From Yersinia rochesterensis (GTDB lineage: Bacteria; Pseudomonadota; Gammaproteobacteria; Enterobacterales; Enterobacteriaceae), in the NCBI RefSeq assembly GCF_003600645.1, contig NZ_CP032482.1, positions 1,426,001-1,490,000 on the forward strand: 64,000 nucleotides of DNA, read 5' to 3'. Positions 9,975 through 20,445 of this stretch are shown here, piece by piece; within the stretch, counting starts at the first letter, position 1, and every line of letters begins with the position of its first letter. The notes below the pieces were generated by a model. It did no database searches. It was not told the DNA's origin and saw only the letters and a list, made by a program, of their open reading frames with translations. Made by a program: the position numbers and the translations under genes.

Positions 9975-10620
9975 TTACAGTCTCCTTAGCGCTTATTTTA
10001 AAACCCCTAACAATCTAAATGTCTTGGATACCCGCAGGGCATTCCCTCATCAGCACGTCTCTGTGTTCACCTTGAAAAGTGAATTAGGGTACAGAGTGTC
10101 TTACCAATGCGGCGGACGACTCAATCATGCGAATCGTCAACTGACGTTGCTTTTTTGTTAGAGATTTGTTGATTTCTTATAATTCGTTTTTCATTTTCCT
10201 ACGAAACATATGGGGGTAATTACTGAGTACACTGTTGCATAACTTAAGCTTATGGGGAAGTGTATCCGCACACCTTTAGTGAATGATAGGGTTTGTTTTC
10301 ACCATAGTTGTAATTTAAATGTTTATTCTTTGTCAAATCAGATAATTAATTTTATGCCAATTATGTAAATCGTGATCGTAATCACTGTTCAGGGGAAATG
10401 TTACCAATCAGATTGTGTGGGAATTGTAATAAGAATGTGAACCCCCTATACTGCCGCCAGGTCTCCGGATTACCCTGAAGTAGGAGCACCCAGCGTTATA
10501 TAGAACACGTCATCTAAGCATTCAGGATGTTATGTTTAAATGTGCGATGTGAAGGGTTTCGGCTCTTAACGCTGTCTGATCCACGCCCAGGCCCGGAGGA
10601 AGGAAAATAATAAGAGCTGT
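9975..10620. promoter_or_regulatory. Divergent gltA / sdhC control region
   Basis: A 646-base non-coding stretch. The central part (about 10150-10450) is AT-rich and contains a CRP-like palindrome at 10371-10386 and several TAATTA/ATTAAT runs of the ArcA-P type (for example near 10342). GGAGGAAGG at about 10596-10604 lies rather far from the sdhC GTG; AAGAG is nearer. Small open frames here (9895-10161 plus, 10566-10838 minus) have no support. In E. coli the same interval is repressed by ArcA and activated by CRP, which fits, but promoter positions here were not proven. Confidence 0.7.
10371..10386. promoter_or_regulatory. CRP-like site upstream of sdhC
   Basis: CGTGATCGTAATCACT keeps the GTGA-N6-TCAC core of the CRP consensus; only the outermost bases differ. 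It lies about 235 bases before sdhC, so distance to a promoter is uncertain. Confidence 0.5.
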
Positions 10621-11010
10621 GTGGGCAAAACCGTGAAAAAACAAAGACCTGTCAATTTGGATCTGCAAACGATTCGATTTCCTGTTACTGCGATAGCGTC
10701 CATTTTACACCGAGTCTCTGGCGTAATTACTTTCGTTGCCGTGGGTATCCTCCTTTGGCTGTTAGGTTTGTCTGTCTCTTCGCAAGAAGGGTTCATACAA
10801 GCTGCGGCTGTCATGAATAGCTTTTTTGTTAAATTCATCTTCTGGGGAATACTGACTGCGCTGGCCTATCACATTTGCGGTGGCATCCGTCACTTGTTAA
10901 TGGATTTCGGCTATATCGAAGAGAGCTTGGCTGCGGGGACCCGCTCCGCCCAAGTAGCAATGGTGTTAACCTTGGTGCTGTCAGTTTTAGCTGGAGTCCT
11001 TGTATGGTAA
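10621..11010 (+). CDS. sdhC: Succinate dehydrogenase cytochrome b556 subunit (GTG start)
   Basis: Membrane anchor that, with SdhD, binds heme b and ubiquinone in complex II. The 129 residues match E. coli SdhC in length and closely in sequence from [17 protein letters not shown] onwards. The quinone-site SILHRVSG segment lies near residue 27, and the heme-ligand His is in [11 protein letters not shown] near 84. Three transmembrane helices are apparent. The start is GTG, giving [10 protein letters not shown]. The stop codon overlaps the sdhD start within ATGGTAA, implying coupling. Confidence 0.96.
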   Translation: MGKTVKKQRPVNLDLQTIRFPVTAIASILHRVSGVITFVAVGILLWLLGLSVSSQEGFIQAAAVMNSFFVKFIFWGILTALAYHICGGIRHLLMDFGYIEESLAAGTRSAQVAMVLTLVLSVLAGVLVW

Positions 11011-11351
11011 GCAATGCTTCTGCGTTAGGGCGTAATGGCGTACACGACTGGCTGTTACTACGTGCTTCTGCGATCGTCATCACTCTGTATGTTCTTTATA
11101 TTCTGGGCTTTGTCGTCATTGTCCCAGATATCACCTACGAAATCTGGCGTGCCTTCTTTGCTTCGCACATCACAAAAGTGTTTACCCTGCTGACATTGCT
11201 GTCGATTCTGGCTCACGCCTGGATTGGTTTGTGGCAGGTATTAACGGACTATATCAAGCCGATAGCGATACGACTGGTGTTGCAACTAGCCGTCGTGATT
11301 ACGCTGCTGGTTTATCTATTATATGGAACCATTGTGGTGTGGGGTGCTTAA
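11004..11351 (+). CDS. sdhD: Succinate dehydrogenase membrane anchor subunit
   Basis: Second hydrophobic anchor of complex II, 115 residues, starting [20 protein letters not shown] as in E. coli. Three membrane helices are visible, and the second carries the heme-ligand His region [17 protein letters not shown]. The start is set at 11004, overlapping the end of sdhC, not at an upstream in-frame ATG inside sdhC (10875). The stop lies next to the sdhA start with no gap. Confidence 0.97.
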   Translation: MVSNASALGRNGVHDWLLLRASAIVITLYVLYILGFVVIVPDITYEIWRAFFASHITKVFTLLTLLSILAHAWIGLWQVLTDYIKPIAIRLVLQLAVVITLLVYLLYGTIVVWGA

Positions 11352-13118
11352 ATGAAACTGCCGGTCAGAGAGTTTGATGCTGTTGTTGTTGGTGCGGGCG
11401 GCGCAGGTATGCGCGCGGCACTGCAAATTTCACAAATGGGGCTGTCGTGCGCCCTGATATCCAAAGTTTTCCCAACCCGTTCCCATACCGTATCTGCGCA
11501 AGGGGGTATCACTGTTGCGCTGGGTAATACCCATGAAGATAACTGGGAATGGCATATGTATGACACGGTAAAGGGTTCCGATTATATCGGTGACCAGGAT
11601 GCCATTGAGTATATGTGTAAAACCGGCCCTGAAGCTGTCCTTGAGCTGGAACACATGGGGCTACCTTTCTCCCGTTTAGAAGATGGCAGCATTTATCAGC
11701 GGCCATTTGGTGGGCAGTCGCTCAACTTTGGCGGTGAGCAAGCGGCGCGTACTGCGGCGGCGGCTGACCGTACCGGGCATGCACTGTTACACACCCTTTA
11801 TCAGCAAAACCTGAAAAATCACACCACGATTTTCTCCGAATGGTATGCACTGGATTTAGTGAAGAATCAGGACGGCGCTTTTGTGGGCTGTACCGCTATC
11901 TGCATTGAAACCGGTGAAGTGGTCTATTTCAAAGCGCGGGCGACTGTGCTGGCGACCGGCGGTGCTGGACGTATTTACCAGTCAACCACCAATGCGCACA
12001 TTAATACCGGTGACGGTGTGGGCATGGCCCTGCGTGCCGGTGTTCCGGTGCAGGACATGGAAATGTGGCAATTCCACCCGACGGGTATCGCCGGGGCGGG
12101 TGTGTTGGTGACCGAGGGTTGCCGTGGTGAAGGCGGTTATCTGCTGAATAAACACGGCGAGCGCTTTATGGAGCGTTATGCGCCAAACGCCAAAGATTTG
12201 GCGGGTCGTGATGTTGTCGCGCGCTCCATTATGATTGAAATCCGTGAAGGCCGTGGTTGTGATGGCCCGTGGGGCCCGCATGCTAAATTGAAGTTGGATC
12301 ACTTGGGTAAAGATGTGCTGGAATCCCGCCTGCCGGGCATTCTTGAGCTATCACGCACCTTTGCTCACGTTGACCCAATTAAAGAACCGATCCCGGTTAT
12401 CCCAACTTGTCATTATATGATGGGCGGAATTCCGACCAAAGTAACTGGCCAGGCCATTACAGTTAATGAAAAGGGTGAAGATGTTGTCATCCCAGGTTTG
12501 TTTGCTGTGGGTGAAATTGCCTGTGTTTCCGTCCACGGTGCAAACCGTTTGGGAGGTAACTCATTGCTGGACTTGGTGGTATTTGGTCGCGCAGCCGGTA
12601 TGCATCTGCAAGAGTCTTTGATGGAGCAGGGCGCTAGCCGCGATGCCAGTGATTCTGATATCGAAGCATCACTGGAGCGCATGAACCGTTGGAATAACAC
12701 CCGCTCAGGTGAAGACCCGGTTGAGATCCGCAAAGCATTACAGGCCTGTATGCAGAATAACTTCTCGGTGTTCCGTGAAGGTGATGCTATGGCCAATGGT
12801 TTGGAAGAACTAAAAACTATCCGCGAACGTCTGCAAAATGCCCGTTTGGATGACACCTCCAGTGAATTCAATACCCAGCGTATTGAATGTCTGGAATTGG
12901 ACAACCTGATGGAAACCGCGTTTTCCACTGCCGTGTCTGCAAACTTCCGTACCGAAAGCCGTGGCGCGCATAGCCGCTTCGACTTCCCGGAACGTGATGA
13001 TGCTAACTGGTTGTGTCACTCGCTCTATTTGCCAGACACCGAAAGCATGACCCGCCGTGAGGTAAACATGCAACCTAAGCTACGCGCGGCCTTCCCGCCG
13101 AAAGTGCGTTCTTACTAA
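11352..13118 (+). CDS. sdhA: Succinate dehydrogenase flavoprotein subunit
   Basis: Catalytic subunit of complex II, oxidising succinate to fumarate with covalently bound FAD. 588 residues as in E. coli. The FAD-binding [11 protein letters not shown] is near residue 14, the covalent-FAD His lies in the [10 protein letters not shown] segment near residue 45, and HPTGIAGAG and the catalytic Arg region GRDVVARSI follow. The conserved [17 protein letters not shown] motif and the acidic C-terminal domain are intact. A 54-base gap with GAGGAAAAGG precedes sdhB. Confidence 0.98.
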   Translation: MKLPVREFDAVVVGAGGAGMRAALQISQMGLSCALISKVFPTRSHTVSAQGGITVALGNTHEDNWEWHMYDTVKGSDYIGDQDAIEYMCKTGPEAVLELEHMGLPFSRLEDGSIYQRPFGGQSLNFGGEQAARTAAAADRTGHALLHTLYQQNLKNHTTIFSEWYALDLVKNQDGAFVGCTAICIETGEVVYFKARATVLATGGAGRIYQSTTNAHINTGDGVGMALRAGVPVQDMEMWQFHPTGIAGAGVLVTEGCRGEGGYLLNKHGERFMERYAPNAKDLAGRDVVARSIMIEIREGRGCDGPWGPHAKLKLDHLGKDVLESRLPGILELSRTFAHVDPIKEPIPVIPTCHYMMGGIPTKVTGQAITVNEKGEDVVIPGLFAVGEIACVSVHGANRLGGNSLLDLVVFGRAAGMHLQESLMEQGASRDASDSDIEASLERMNRWNNTRSGEDPVEIRKALQACMQNNFSVFREGDAMANGLEELKTIRERLQNARLDDTSSEFNTQRIECLELDNLMETAFSTAVSANFRTESRGAHSRFDFPERDDANWLCHSLYLPDTESMTRREVNMQPKLRAAFPPKVRSY

Positions 13119-13172
13119 TGCATGTGTTGTGTTGATAGGGTTAAATTCTAACCCGTTGCGGAGGAAAAGGTC

Positions 13173-13889
13173 ATGAAGCTTGAGTTTTCAATTTATCGCT
13201 ATAACCCGGACGTCGATAACGCGCCGCATATGCAGGATTATACCCTCGAAGCGGAAGAAGGCCGGGATATGATGTTGCTGGATGCCCTTATCCAGTTAAA
13301 AGAAAAAGATCCGACGCTGTCGTTTCGTCGCTCATGCCGTGAAGGTGTTTGTGGCTCAGACGGGTTGAATATGAATGGCAAAAATGGGCTGGCATGCATT
13401 ACACCGGTTTCGGCTTTGCAAAAAGGCAATAAAAAGATTGTGATTCGCCCATTACCGGGGTTGCCGGTGGTGCGGGATTTAGTGGTCGATATGGGGCAGT
13501 TTTATACTCAATATGAGAAAATTAAACCTTACCTGTTGAATGATGGCAAAAATCCGCCAGCACGTGAGCATTTACAATCGCCGGAACAGCGCGAAAAACT
13601 GGATGGTTTGTATGAATGTATCCTGTGTGCCTGTTGCTCCACATCTTGCCCGTCATTTTGGTGGAATCCGGATAAATTTGTTGGCCCAGCAGGGTTACTG
13701 GCTGCCTATCGCTTCCTGATAGATAGCCGTGATACTGAAACAACAGCACGTTTGGATGATCTGGACGACGCTTTTAGTGTTTTCCGCTGCCATAGCATCA
13801 TGAATTGTGTCAGTGTTTGTCCTAAAGGCCTTAACCCGACCAAAGCAATTGGTCACATTAAGTCTATGTTGTTACAGCGTAGCGCATGA
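13173..13889 (+). CDS. sdhB: Succinate dehydrogenase iron-sulfur subunit
   Basis: Carries electrons from FAD to ubiquinone through three clusters. The [2Fe-2S] ligands are in SCREGVCGSDG, the [4Fe-4S] ligands in CILCACCSTSCP and the [3Fe-4S] ligands in CHSIMNCVSVCPKG. Length is 238 residues. GAGGAAAAGG stands at the usual distance from the ATG. The last six codons (LLQRSA) lie in the first unit of a 21-bp tandem repeat that continues beyond the stop. Confidence 0.98.
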   Translation: MKLEFSIYRYNPDVDNAPHMQDYTLEAEEGRDMMLLDALIQLKEKDPTLSFRRSCREGVCGSDGLNMNGKNGLACITPVSALQKGNKKIVIRPLPGLPVVRDLVVDMGQFYTQYEKIKPYLLNDGKNPPAREHLQSPEQREKLDGLYECILCACCSTSCPSFWWNPDKFVGPAGLLAAYRFLIDSRDTETTARLDDLDDAFSVFRCHSIMNCVSVCPKGLNPTKAIGHIKSMLLQRSA

Positions 13890-13954
13890 TAGTTACAGCG
13901 TAGTGCATGATAAGCGCTACAGTGCACATGATAGTTGCAACGTAGTACATGATG
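13871..13954 (+). repeat. Four degenerate 21-bp tandem repeats at the sdhB 3' end
   Basis: Units begin at 13871, 13892, 13913 and 13934. Units 1 and 2 (GTTACAGCGTAGCGCATGAT and its near copy) differ by one base, while units 3 and 4 are more diverged. Each ends CATGAT. The first unit holds the last codons and stop of sdhB, so the array looks like repeated duplication of the gene end. Confidence 0.75.
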
Positions 13955-13964
13955 TGAGTTTATT

Positions 13965-14043
13965 AACCTGGGGATGTTTCCCCAGGTTGCTTAAAGGTAG
14001 GGAATCTCTAAAAGCCGACAAATTGTCCGTTTTTAGAGGTTCC
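13965..14043 (+). terminator. Two stem-loops between sdhB and sucA
   Basis: AACCTGGGGA / TCCCCAGGTT (13965-13988, loop 4) is followed by GGAATCTCTAAAA / TTTTAGAGGTTCC (14001-14043). Neither is followed by a T run, so they more likely stabilise or partly attenuate the sdh transcript than end it. A sucA promoter may lie in the remaining 135 bases. Confidence 0.55.
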
Positions 14044-14178
14044 TTGAACGGGACCGTTAAGGTCCATAACAGAACGTGTATTAAGCACGTCGAGTGAACC
14101 GTTTTTACGGCAAACCGTTGATATTACGGTGTATATGTTAACCACGGCGAAAACTGAAGCTTCAAAGCTTAAGGGATC

Positions 14179-16989
14179 ATGATGCAGAACGGCGCAATGA
14201 AGGCCTGGCTGGATTCCTCCTATCTGGCGGGCGCGAACCAGTCCTACATAGAGCAGCTCTATGAAGACTTTTTAACCGATCCTGGTTCCGTTGATGATAG
14301 TTGGCGTTCAATTTTTCTACAACTACCTACGACGGGTGTAAAACCTGATCAGTTCCACTCTCAAACACGTGAGTATTTCCGTCGCCTGGCGAAGGATCCC
14401 TCTCGTTATAACTCATCCATCAGTGATCCTGAAAATGATGCCAAGCAAGTTAAGGTGTTGCAGTTAATCAATGCCTTCCGCTTCCGCGGCCATCAACATG
14501 CCAACCTAGACCCACTCGGTTTGTGGAAGCAGGAGTCTGTTCCAGACCTTGACCCTGCTTATCACCATCTGACCGAATCCGACTTCCAGAACACTTTCAA
14601 TGTGGGTTCTTTTGCTATCGGCAAAGAAACCATGAAGCTGTCTGACTTGTATGCGGCCCTGAAACAGACCTATTGTGGTTCGATTGGCGCTGAATACATG
14701 CACATCACCAATACTGAAGAGAAACGTTGGCTTCAGCAGCGGATTGAATCGGTGGTCGGGAAACCCACATTCAGCGATGAAGAAAAGCGCCGCTTCCTGA
14801 GCGAACTGACTGCAGCTGAAGGTTTGGAGCGTTATTTAGGGGCTAAATTCCCTGGTGCTAAGCGTTTCTCACTGGAGGGCGGCGATTCGCTGGTCACCAT
14901 GTTGAAAGAAATGATTCGCCATGCCGGTAAAAACGGAACACGTGAAGTGGTTCTGGGAATGGCGCACCGTGGCCGCCTGAACGTATTGATTAACGTGTTG
15001 GGTAAAAAACCGGAAGATTTGTTTGATGAATTCGCCGGCAAACATAAAGAGCATCTGGGGACTGGTGACGTTAAATATCACCAAGGTTTCTCATCCGATG
15101 TGGAAACCGAAGGCGGCCTGGTTCACTTGGCGCTGGCCTTTAACCCTTCACATTTGGAAATTGTTAGCCCAGTAGTCATCGGTTCTGTGCGAGCTCGTCG
15201 TGATCGTCTGGATGAAGCGCGCAGCAATATGGTATTGCCAATCACTATTCATGGTGATGCGGCGATTGCCGGGCAGGGCGTGGTGCAAGAAACATTGAAC
15301 ATGTCTCAAGCCCGTGGCTATGAAGTGGGCGGGACAGTGCGCATTGTTATCAACAACCAGATTGGTTTCACCACCTCGAACCCACTGGATGCGCGCTCTA
15401 CCCAATACTGTACTGATATCGCCAAAATGGTGCAGGCCCCAATTTTCCACGTGAATGCTGATGATCCTGAAGCTGTGGCGTTTGTGACTCGTCTGGCGTT
15501 GGATTTCCGTAACACCTTTAAACGTGACGTGATGATCGACCTGGTTTGCTACCGCCGCCATGGGCATAACGAAGCCGATGAGCCAAGTGCAACACAGCCA
15601 GTGATGTATCAGAAGATCAAAAAACACCCGACGCCGCGCAAAATCTATGCTGACAAGCTGACTGAGCAAAATATCGCCAGCTTGGAAGATGCCACGGAAA
15701 TGGTCAACCTGTACCGTGATGCACTGGATCATGGTGACTGTGTGGTGGAAGAATGGCGTCCAATGAATCTTCAATCCTTCACTTGGTCACCCTATCTGAA
15801 CCACGAATGGGATGAAGAGTATCCAAGTAAAGTTGAGATGAAACGCCTGCAAGAGCTGGCGCGCCGTATCAGCCATGCGCCAGAAGCCATTGAAATGCAA
15901 TCCCGTGTAGCCAAAATCTATGGCGACCGTGCTTTGATGGCAAGCGGCGAGAAACCATTTGACTGGGGCGGTGCTGAAACACTGGCTTACGCCACTCTGG
16001 TCGATGAAGGGATCCCCATTCGCTTATCTGGTGAAGATGCTGGGCGCGGGACTTTCTTCCATCGCCATGCGGTGATTCATAACCAGAAAAATGGCTCAGT
16101 TTATGTGCCATTGGCTAATGTTCACAGCGGGCAGGGCGATTTCCAGGTATGGGACTCCGTGTTATCGGAAGAAGCTGTTTTGGCGTTTGAATATGGTTAT
16201 GCCACTGCAGAACCACGCACTCTGACTATCTGGGAAGCGCAGTTCGGTGACTTTGCCAACGGTGCTCAAGTCGTTATCGACCAGTTCATCAGCTCCGGCG
16301 AGCAGAAATGGGGCCGTATGTGTGGTCTGGTTATGCTGTTGCCGCACGGTTATGAAGGGCAAGGGCCAGAGCACTCCTCGGCACGATTGGAACGCTATCT
16401 GCAACTTTGCGCCGAACAAAACATGCAGGTGTGTATCCCTTCAACACCTGCACAGGTTTACCACATGATTCGCCGTCAGGCATTACGTGGTATGCGCCGT
16501 CCGCTGGTGGTGATGTCACCTAAATCATTGTTGCGTCATCCATTAGCAGTTTCTTCGCTGGATGAATTGGCTAATGGTAGCTTCTTACCCGCCATTGGTG
16601 AAATCGATGAGCTGGACCCGAAAGGCGTTAAGCGTGTCGTGATGTGCTCTGGCAAAGTTTATTATGATTTGCTGGAACAGCGACGCAAAAACGGGCAAAC
16701 CGACGTTGCTATCGTGCGTATCGAGCAGCTTTATCCGTTCCCACATCACGCGGTACAAGCGGTGCTGGAACAATTTGCTCATGTGCATGATTTTGTTTGG
16801 TGTCAGGAAGAGCCGCTTAACCAGGGCGCCTGGTATTGCAGCCAGCATAACTTCCGTGAAGTGATCCCATTTGGCGCATCCTTGCGTTATGCAGGCCGTC
16901 CAGCATCAGCTTCACCGGCAGTTGGATACATTTCCGTACACCAAAAACAACAACAAGCGCTGGTTAATGACGCGCTGACTGTTGAATAG
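14179..16989 (+). CDS. sucA: 2-oxoglutarate dehydrogenase E1 component
   Basis: Thiamine diphosphate-dependent E1 enzyme that decarboxylates 2-oxoglutarate and loads succinyl onto the SucB lipoyl arm. 935-936 residues against 933 in E. coli. The N-terminal SucB-binding segment (LDSSYLAGANQSYIEQLYEDF), AHRGRLNVLINVLGK, the ThDP/Mg segment IHGDAAIAGQG, NNQIGFTTSNP, RRHGHNEADEPS, and the C-terminal transketolase-like region with EAQFGDFANGAQV are present. Two adjacent ATGs exist; the second (14182) aligns with E. coli. AAGGG is only six to nine bases upstream. Confidence 0.97.
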   Translation: MMQNGAMKAWLDSSYLAGANQSYIEQLYEDFLTDPGSVDDSWRSIFLQLPTTGVKPDQFHSQTREYFRRLAKDPSRYNSSISDPENDAKQVKVLQLINAFRFRGHQHANLDPLGLWKQESVPDLDPAYHHLTESDFQNTFNVGSFAIGKETMKLSDLYAALKQTYCGSIGAEYMHITNTEEKRWLQQRIESVVGKPTFSDEEKRRFLSELTAAEGLERYLGAKFPGAKRFSLEGGDSLVTMLKEMIRHAGKNGTREVVLGMAHRGRLNVLINVLGKKPEDLFDEFAGKHKEHLGTGDVKYHQGFSSDVETEGGLVHLALAFNPSHLEIVSPVVIGSVRARRDRLDEARSNMVLPITIHGDAAIAGQGVVQETLNMSQARGYEVGGTVRIVINNQIGFTTSNPLDARSTQYCTDIAKMVQAPIFHVNADDPEAVAFVTRLALDFRNTFKRDVMIDLVCYRRHGHNEADEPSATQPVMYQKIKKHPTPRKIYADKLTEQNIASLEDATEMVNLYRDALDHGDCVVEEWRPMNLQSFTWSPYLNHEWDEEYPSKVEMKRLQELARRISHAPEAIEMQSRVAKIYGDRALMASGEKPFDWGGAETLAYATLVDEGIPIRLSGEDAGRGTFFHRHAVIHNQKNGSVYVPLANVHSGQGDFQVWDSVLSEEAVLAFEYGYATAEPRTLTIWEAQFGDFANGAQVVIDQFISSGEQKWGRMCGLVMLLPHGYEGQGPEHSSARLERYLQLCAEQNMQVCIPSTPAQVYHMIRRQALRGMRRPLVVMSPKSLLRHPLAVSSLDELANGSFLPAIGEIDELDPKGVKRVVMCSGKVYYDLLEQRRKNGQTDVAIVRIEQLYPFPHHAVQAVLEQFAHVHDFVWCQEEPLNQGAWYCSQHNFREVIPFGASLRYAGRPASASPAVGYISVHQKQQQALVNDALTVE

Positions 16990-17017
16990 CGACCGGTTAA
17001 CACATAAAGGATAGAGA

Positions 17018-18241
17018 ATGAGTAGCGTAGATATTAATGTTCCTGACCTCCCTGAGTCTGTCGCCGATGGCTCTGTAGCAACCTGGCACAAGAAACCGGG
17101 CGATAGTGTCAAACGTGATGAAGTGCTGGTCGAAATTGAAACGGACAAAGTGATTCTGGAAGTTCCGGCGAGTCAGGACGGCATCTTGGATGTCATCTTG
17201 GAAGATGAGGGCGCGACCGTGCTCTCACGCCAGGTATTGGGCCGCATTCGCCCCAGTGACAGTTCCGGCTTACCGACGGAAGAAAAAAGCCAAAGCACGG
17301 AGTCAACTCCGGCTCAGCGCCAGACTGCTAGCTTGGAAGTTGAAAGCAACGATACTCTCAGCCCAGCGATTCGTCGCCTGATTGCTGAACATAGCCTTGA
17401 TGCTTCGGCCATTAAAGGCAGTGGTGTGGGCGGGCGTATCACGCGTGAAGATGTCGATAGTCATCTGGCAAACCGGAAATCGGCTCCAGCCGCAGTGGAA
17501 ACCAAAGTTGAAGCCGCCGCACCTGTAGCCGCTCTTGCTGGCCGCAGTGAAAAACGCGTGCCGATGACGCGTCTGCGTAAACGTGTTGCCGAGCGTCTGT
17601 TGGAAGCTAAAAACAGCACCGCGATGTTGACCACGTTTAACGAAATCAACATGAAGCCAATTATGGATCTGCGTAAGCAGTATGGCGAAGCTTTTGAGAA
17701 GCGCCACGGTGTCCGTTTGGGCTTTATGTCTTTCTATATCAAAGCGGTCGTTGAAGCACTGAAACGCTATCCAGAAGTGAATGCTTCCCTCGATGGCGAA
17801 GACGTGGTTTACCACAATTACTTTGATATTAGTATTGCCGTTTCTACTCCGCGTGGTCTGGTTACTCCGGTATTGCGTGATGTGGACACCATGGGCATGG
17901 CTGATATTGAGAAGAAAATCAAAGAACTGGCTATAAAAGGCCGTGACGGCAAATTGAAAGTTGAAGAACTGACCGGTGGTAATTTCACTATTACCAATGG
18001 CGGTGTATTCGGCTCATTGATGTCGACTCCGATCATTAACCCGCCACAAAGCGCAATCCTTGGCATGCATGCCATTAAAGACAGGCCTATGGCGGTAGAG
18101 GGTCAGGTAGTGATTCTGCCAATGATGTATCTGGCACTGTCCTACGATCACCGTTTGATTGACGGCCGTGAATCCGTTGGTTATTTGGTGACGGTAAAAG
18201 AGATGCTGGAAGATCCAGCTCGCTTACTGCTCGACGTATAA
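17018..18241 (+). CDS. sucB: Dihydrolipoyllysine succinyltransferase (E2)
   Basis: Core of the 2-oxoglutarate dehydrogenase complex. One lipoyl domain is at residues 1-80, with the lipoylated Lys in [10 protein letters not shown] near 44. A linker and a peripheral E1/E3-binding domain ([15 protein letters not shown], near 112-150) follow, then the catalytic domain from about 180 with the active-site [10 protein letters not shown]. 407 residues. AAGGATAGAGA precedes the ATG. The 28-base spacing from sucA fits one operon. Confidence 0.98.
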   Translation: MSSVDINVPDLPESVADGSVATWHKKPGDSVKRDEVLVEIETDKVILEVPASQDGILDVILEDEGATVLSRQVLGRIRPSDSSGLPTEEKSQSTESTPAQRQTASLEVESNDTLSPAIRRLIAEHSLDASAIKGSGVGGRITREDVDSHLANRKSAPAAVETKVEAAAPVAALAGRSEKRVPMTRLRKRVAERLLEAKNSTAMLTTFNEINMKPIMDLRKQYGEAFEKRHGVRLGFMSFYIKAVVEALKRYPEVNASLDGEDVVYHNYFDISIAVSTPRGLVTPVLRDVDTMGMADIEKKIKELAIKGRDGKLKVEELTGGNFTITNGGVFGSLMSTPIINPPQSAILGMHAIKDRPMAVEGQVVILPMMYLALSYDHRLIDGRESVGYLVTVKEMLEDPARLLLDV

Positions 18242-18264
18242 AAAAGATAAATGACAAGGTCAGT

Positions 18265-18304
18265 CTGATTGCAAGGTGTTGATTACCTGCCTCCGTGCAA
18301 TCAG
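18265..18304 (+). repeat. Stem-loop in the sucB-sucC spacer
   Basis: CTGATTGCA (18265-18273) pairs perfectly with TGCAATCAG (18296-18304); AGGT and ACCT inside can pair as well. It sits in the 113-base gap between sucB and sucC and could serve as a processing or stability element. No T run follows. Confidence 0.55.
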
Positions 18305-18354
18305 GCTACCTGGTAGGCTTCGGCTCAACTCAGACCTTATATGGATAGAACATC

Positions 18355-19521
18355 ATGAATTTACACGAATATCAGGCAAAACAACTGTTTGCTCGGTATG
18401 GCATGCCAGCGCCAACTGGCTACGCCTGTACCACACCGCGTGAAGCAGAAGAAGCCGCATCTAAAATCGGTGCTGGCCCGTGGGTGGTTAAATGTCAGGT
18501 GCATGCTGGTGGTCGCGGTAAAGCGGGCGGCGTGAAACTGGTTAATAGCAAAGAAGATATTCGTGCTTTCGCTGAACAGTGGTTGGGCAAAAAACTGGTG
18601 ACTTACCAGACTGATGCACATGGCCAACCCGTTCACCAAATTTTAGTTGAAGCGGCGACTGATATCGACAAAGAGCTATATCTGGGCGCGGTTATTGACC
18701 GTAGCTCCCGTCGGGTGGTGTTTATGGCATCTACTGAGGGCGGTGTTGAGATTGAGAAAGTTGCCGAAGAAACACCAGAATTGATCCACAAAATTGCCTT
18801 GGACCCATTGACTGGTCCGCAGCCTTATCAAGGTCGTGAATTGGCTTTCAAACTGGGCCTGACCGGTAAGCAAGTTGCTCAATTTACCAAGATCTTTATG
18901 GGGCTGGCGACCTTGTTCTTGGAACGCGATTTGGCGATGGTTGAGATCAATCCGCTGGTTATCACCAAGCAGGGCGATCTGATTTGTTTGGATGGCAAAT
19001 TGGGTGCTGATGGCAACGCCTTGTTCCGTCAACCCGAACTGCGTGAAATGCGAGATCCTAGCCAGGAAGATGCCCGTGAAGCTCATGCTGCGCAGTGGGA
19101 ACTGAATTACGTGGCGCTGGATGGCAACATTGGCTGCATGGTAAATGGTGCTGGTCTGGCCATGGGTACTATGGACATCGTGAAACTGCACGGCGGTGAG
19201 CCGGCTAACTTCCTTGATGTCGGCGGTGGTGCTACTAAAGAGCGTGTGACTGAAGCCTTCAAAATTATTTTGTCTGATGACAAAGTAAAAGCGGTTTTCG
19301 TGAACATCTTCGGCGGGATTGTGCGTTGTGACCTGATTGCTGACGGCATTATCGGTGCAGTTGAAGAAGTGGGTGTCAATGTGCCAGTGGTCGTTCGTCT
19401 GGAAGGGAATAACGCCGAACTGGGTGCCAAAAAACTGGCAGACAGCGGTTTGAATATCATTGCTGCGACCAGCCTGACAGATGCGGCTCAGCAAGTTGTA
19501 GCGGCAGTGGGGGCTAAATAA
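18355..19521 (+). CDS. sucC: Succinyl-CoA synthetase beta subunit
   Basis: Nucleotide-binding subunit of succinyl-CoA synthetase, which makes ATP or GTP from succinyl-CoA. 388 residues with an N-terminal ATP-grasp domain ([16 protein letters not shown], then [17 protein letters not shown]) and a C-terminal CoA-ligase domain with [16 protein letters not shown]. The stop overlaps the sucD ATG by one base. Confidence 0.98.
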   Translation: MNLHEYQAKQLFARYGMPAPTGYACTTPREAEEAASKIGAGPWVVKCQVHAGGRGKAGGVKLVNSKEDIRAFAEQWLGKKLVTYQTDAHGQPVHQILVEAATDIDKELYLGAVIDRSSRRVVFMASTEGGVEIEKVAEETPELIHKIALDPLTGPQPYQGRELAFKLGLTGKQVAQFTKIFMGLATLFLERDLAMVEINPLVITKQGDLICLDGKLGADGNALFRQPELREMRDPSQEDAREAHAAQWELNYVALDGNIGCMVNGAGLAMGTMDIVKLHGGEPANFLDVGGGATKERVTEAFKIILSDDKVKAVFVNIFGGIVRCDLIADGIIGAVEEVGVNVPVVVRLEGNNAELGAKKLADSGLNIIAATSLTDAAQQVVAAVGAK

Positions 19522-20399
19522 TGTCTATTTTAATTGATAAAAACACCAAAGTTATTTGCCAGGGTTTTACCGGTAGCCAAGGGACTTTCCATTCCGAACA
19601 AGCTATTGCTTATGGCACAAAAATGGTGGGTGGCGTAACGCCAGGCAAAGGCGGCACCCAGCATTTGGGCTTACCAGTATTCAATACTGTACGTGAAGCG
19701 GTAGATGCGACCGGTGCTACGGCCTCTGTTATCTATGTACCAGCTCCGTTCTGCAAAGACTCGATTCTGGAAGCTATCGACGCCGGTATTAAATTAATTA
19801 TCTGTATTACTGAAGGCATTCCAACACTGGATATGCTGGTGGTAAAAGTCAGATTAGAACAGTCTGATGCACGGATGATCGGCCCGAACTGCCCAGGTGT
19901 TATCACCCCAGGTGAATGTAAGATTGGTATCATGCCGGGTCACATTCATTTGCCGGGCAAAGTGGGTATTGTCTCCCGCTCAGGTACTTTGACCTATGAA
20001 GCAGTAAAACAAACTACTGATATCGGTTTCGGTCAGTCCACTTGTGTTGGTATCGGTGGCGACCCGATCCCAGGTTCTAACTTCATCGATATCCTGAAGT
20101 TGTTCCAGGAAGATCCGCAAACTGAAGTGATTGTGATGATCGGTGAAATCGGCGGCAACGCAGAAGAAGAAGCCGCAGCTTACATTAAAGATCACGTGAC
20201 CAAACCTGTCGTGGGTTACATTGCTGGTGTGACTGCACCAAAAGGCAAGCGTATGGGCCATGCGGGCGCCATCATTGCAGGCGGTAAAGGAACTGCGGAT
20301 GATAAATTTGCTGCGCTGGAAGCTGCGGGGGTGAAAACCGTCCGTAGCCTGGCTGAAATCGGCAATGCTGTTAAAGCAGTTTATCAGAGCAATAAATAA
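19521..20399 (+). CDS. sucD: Succinyl-CoA synthetase alpha subunit
   Basis: CoA-binding and catalytic subunit. It starts [20 protein letters not shown] with the Rossmann CoA site. The phosphorylated His lies in [17 protein letters not shown] near residue 248. 292 residues, slightly longer than the 289 of E. coli. Last gene of the sdh-suc operon; a strong terminator begins 14 bases after the stop. In E. coli the 3' UTR here yields the small RNA SdhX; only about 40 bases are available here, so a counterpart is uncertain. Confidence 0.98.
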   Translation: MSILIDKNTKVICQGFTGSQGTFHSEQAIAYGTKMVGGVTPGKGGTQHLGLPVFNTVREAVDATGATASVIYVPAPFCKDSILEAIDAGIKLIICITEGIPTLDMLVVKVRLEQSDARMIGPNCPGVITPGECKIGIMPGHIHLPGKVGIVSRSGTLTYEAVKQTTDIGFGQSTCVGIGGDPIPGSNFIDILKLFQEDPQTEVIVMIGEIGGNAEEEAAAYIKDHVTKPVVGYIAGVTAPKGKRMGHAGAIIAGGKGTADDKFAALEAAGVKTVRSLAEIGNAVKAVYQSNK

Positions 20400-20412
20400 T
20401 CTTGTGATATAG

Positions 20413-20436
20413 AGGCCACCTTAGGGTGGCCTTTTT
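20413..20436. terminator. Intrinsic terminator after sucD
   Basis: AGGCCACC, loop TTAG, GGTGGCCT, then TTTTT. It ends the sdh-suc operon and lies ten bases from the stop of the convergent nucleotidase gene. Confidence 0.9.
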
Positions 20437-20445
20437 AATACCTAA

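Noticed and set aside
12413..12928. Minus-strand 171-codon open frame
   Set aside because: Antisense shadow of sdhA.
15148..15774. Minus-strand 208-codon open frame
   Set aside because: Antisense to the conserved core of sucA; no family resemblance or ribosome site.
18676..19494. Minus-strand 272-codon open frame
   Set aside because: It lies wholly inside sucC on the opposite strand, and its composition (many His, Gln, Phe) is the typical shadow of a conserved gene.
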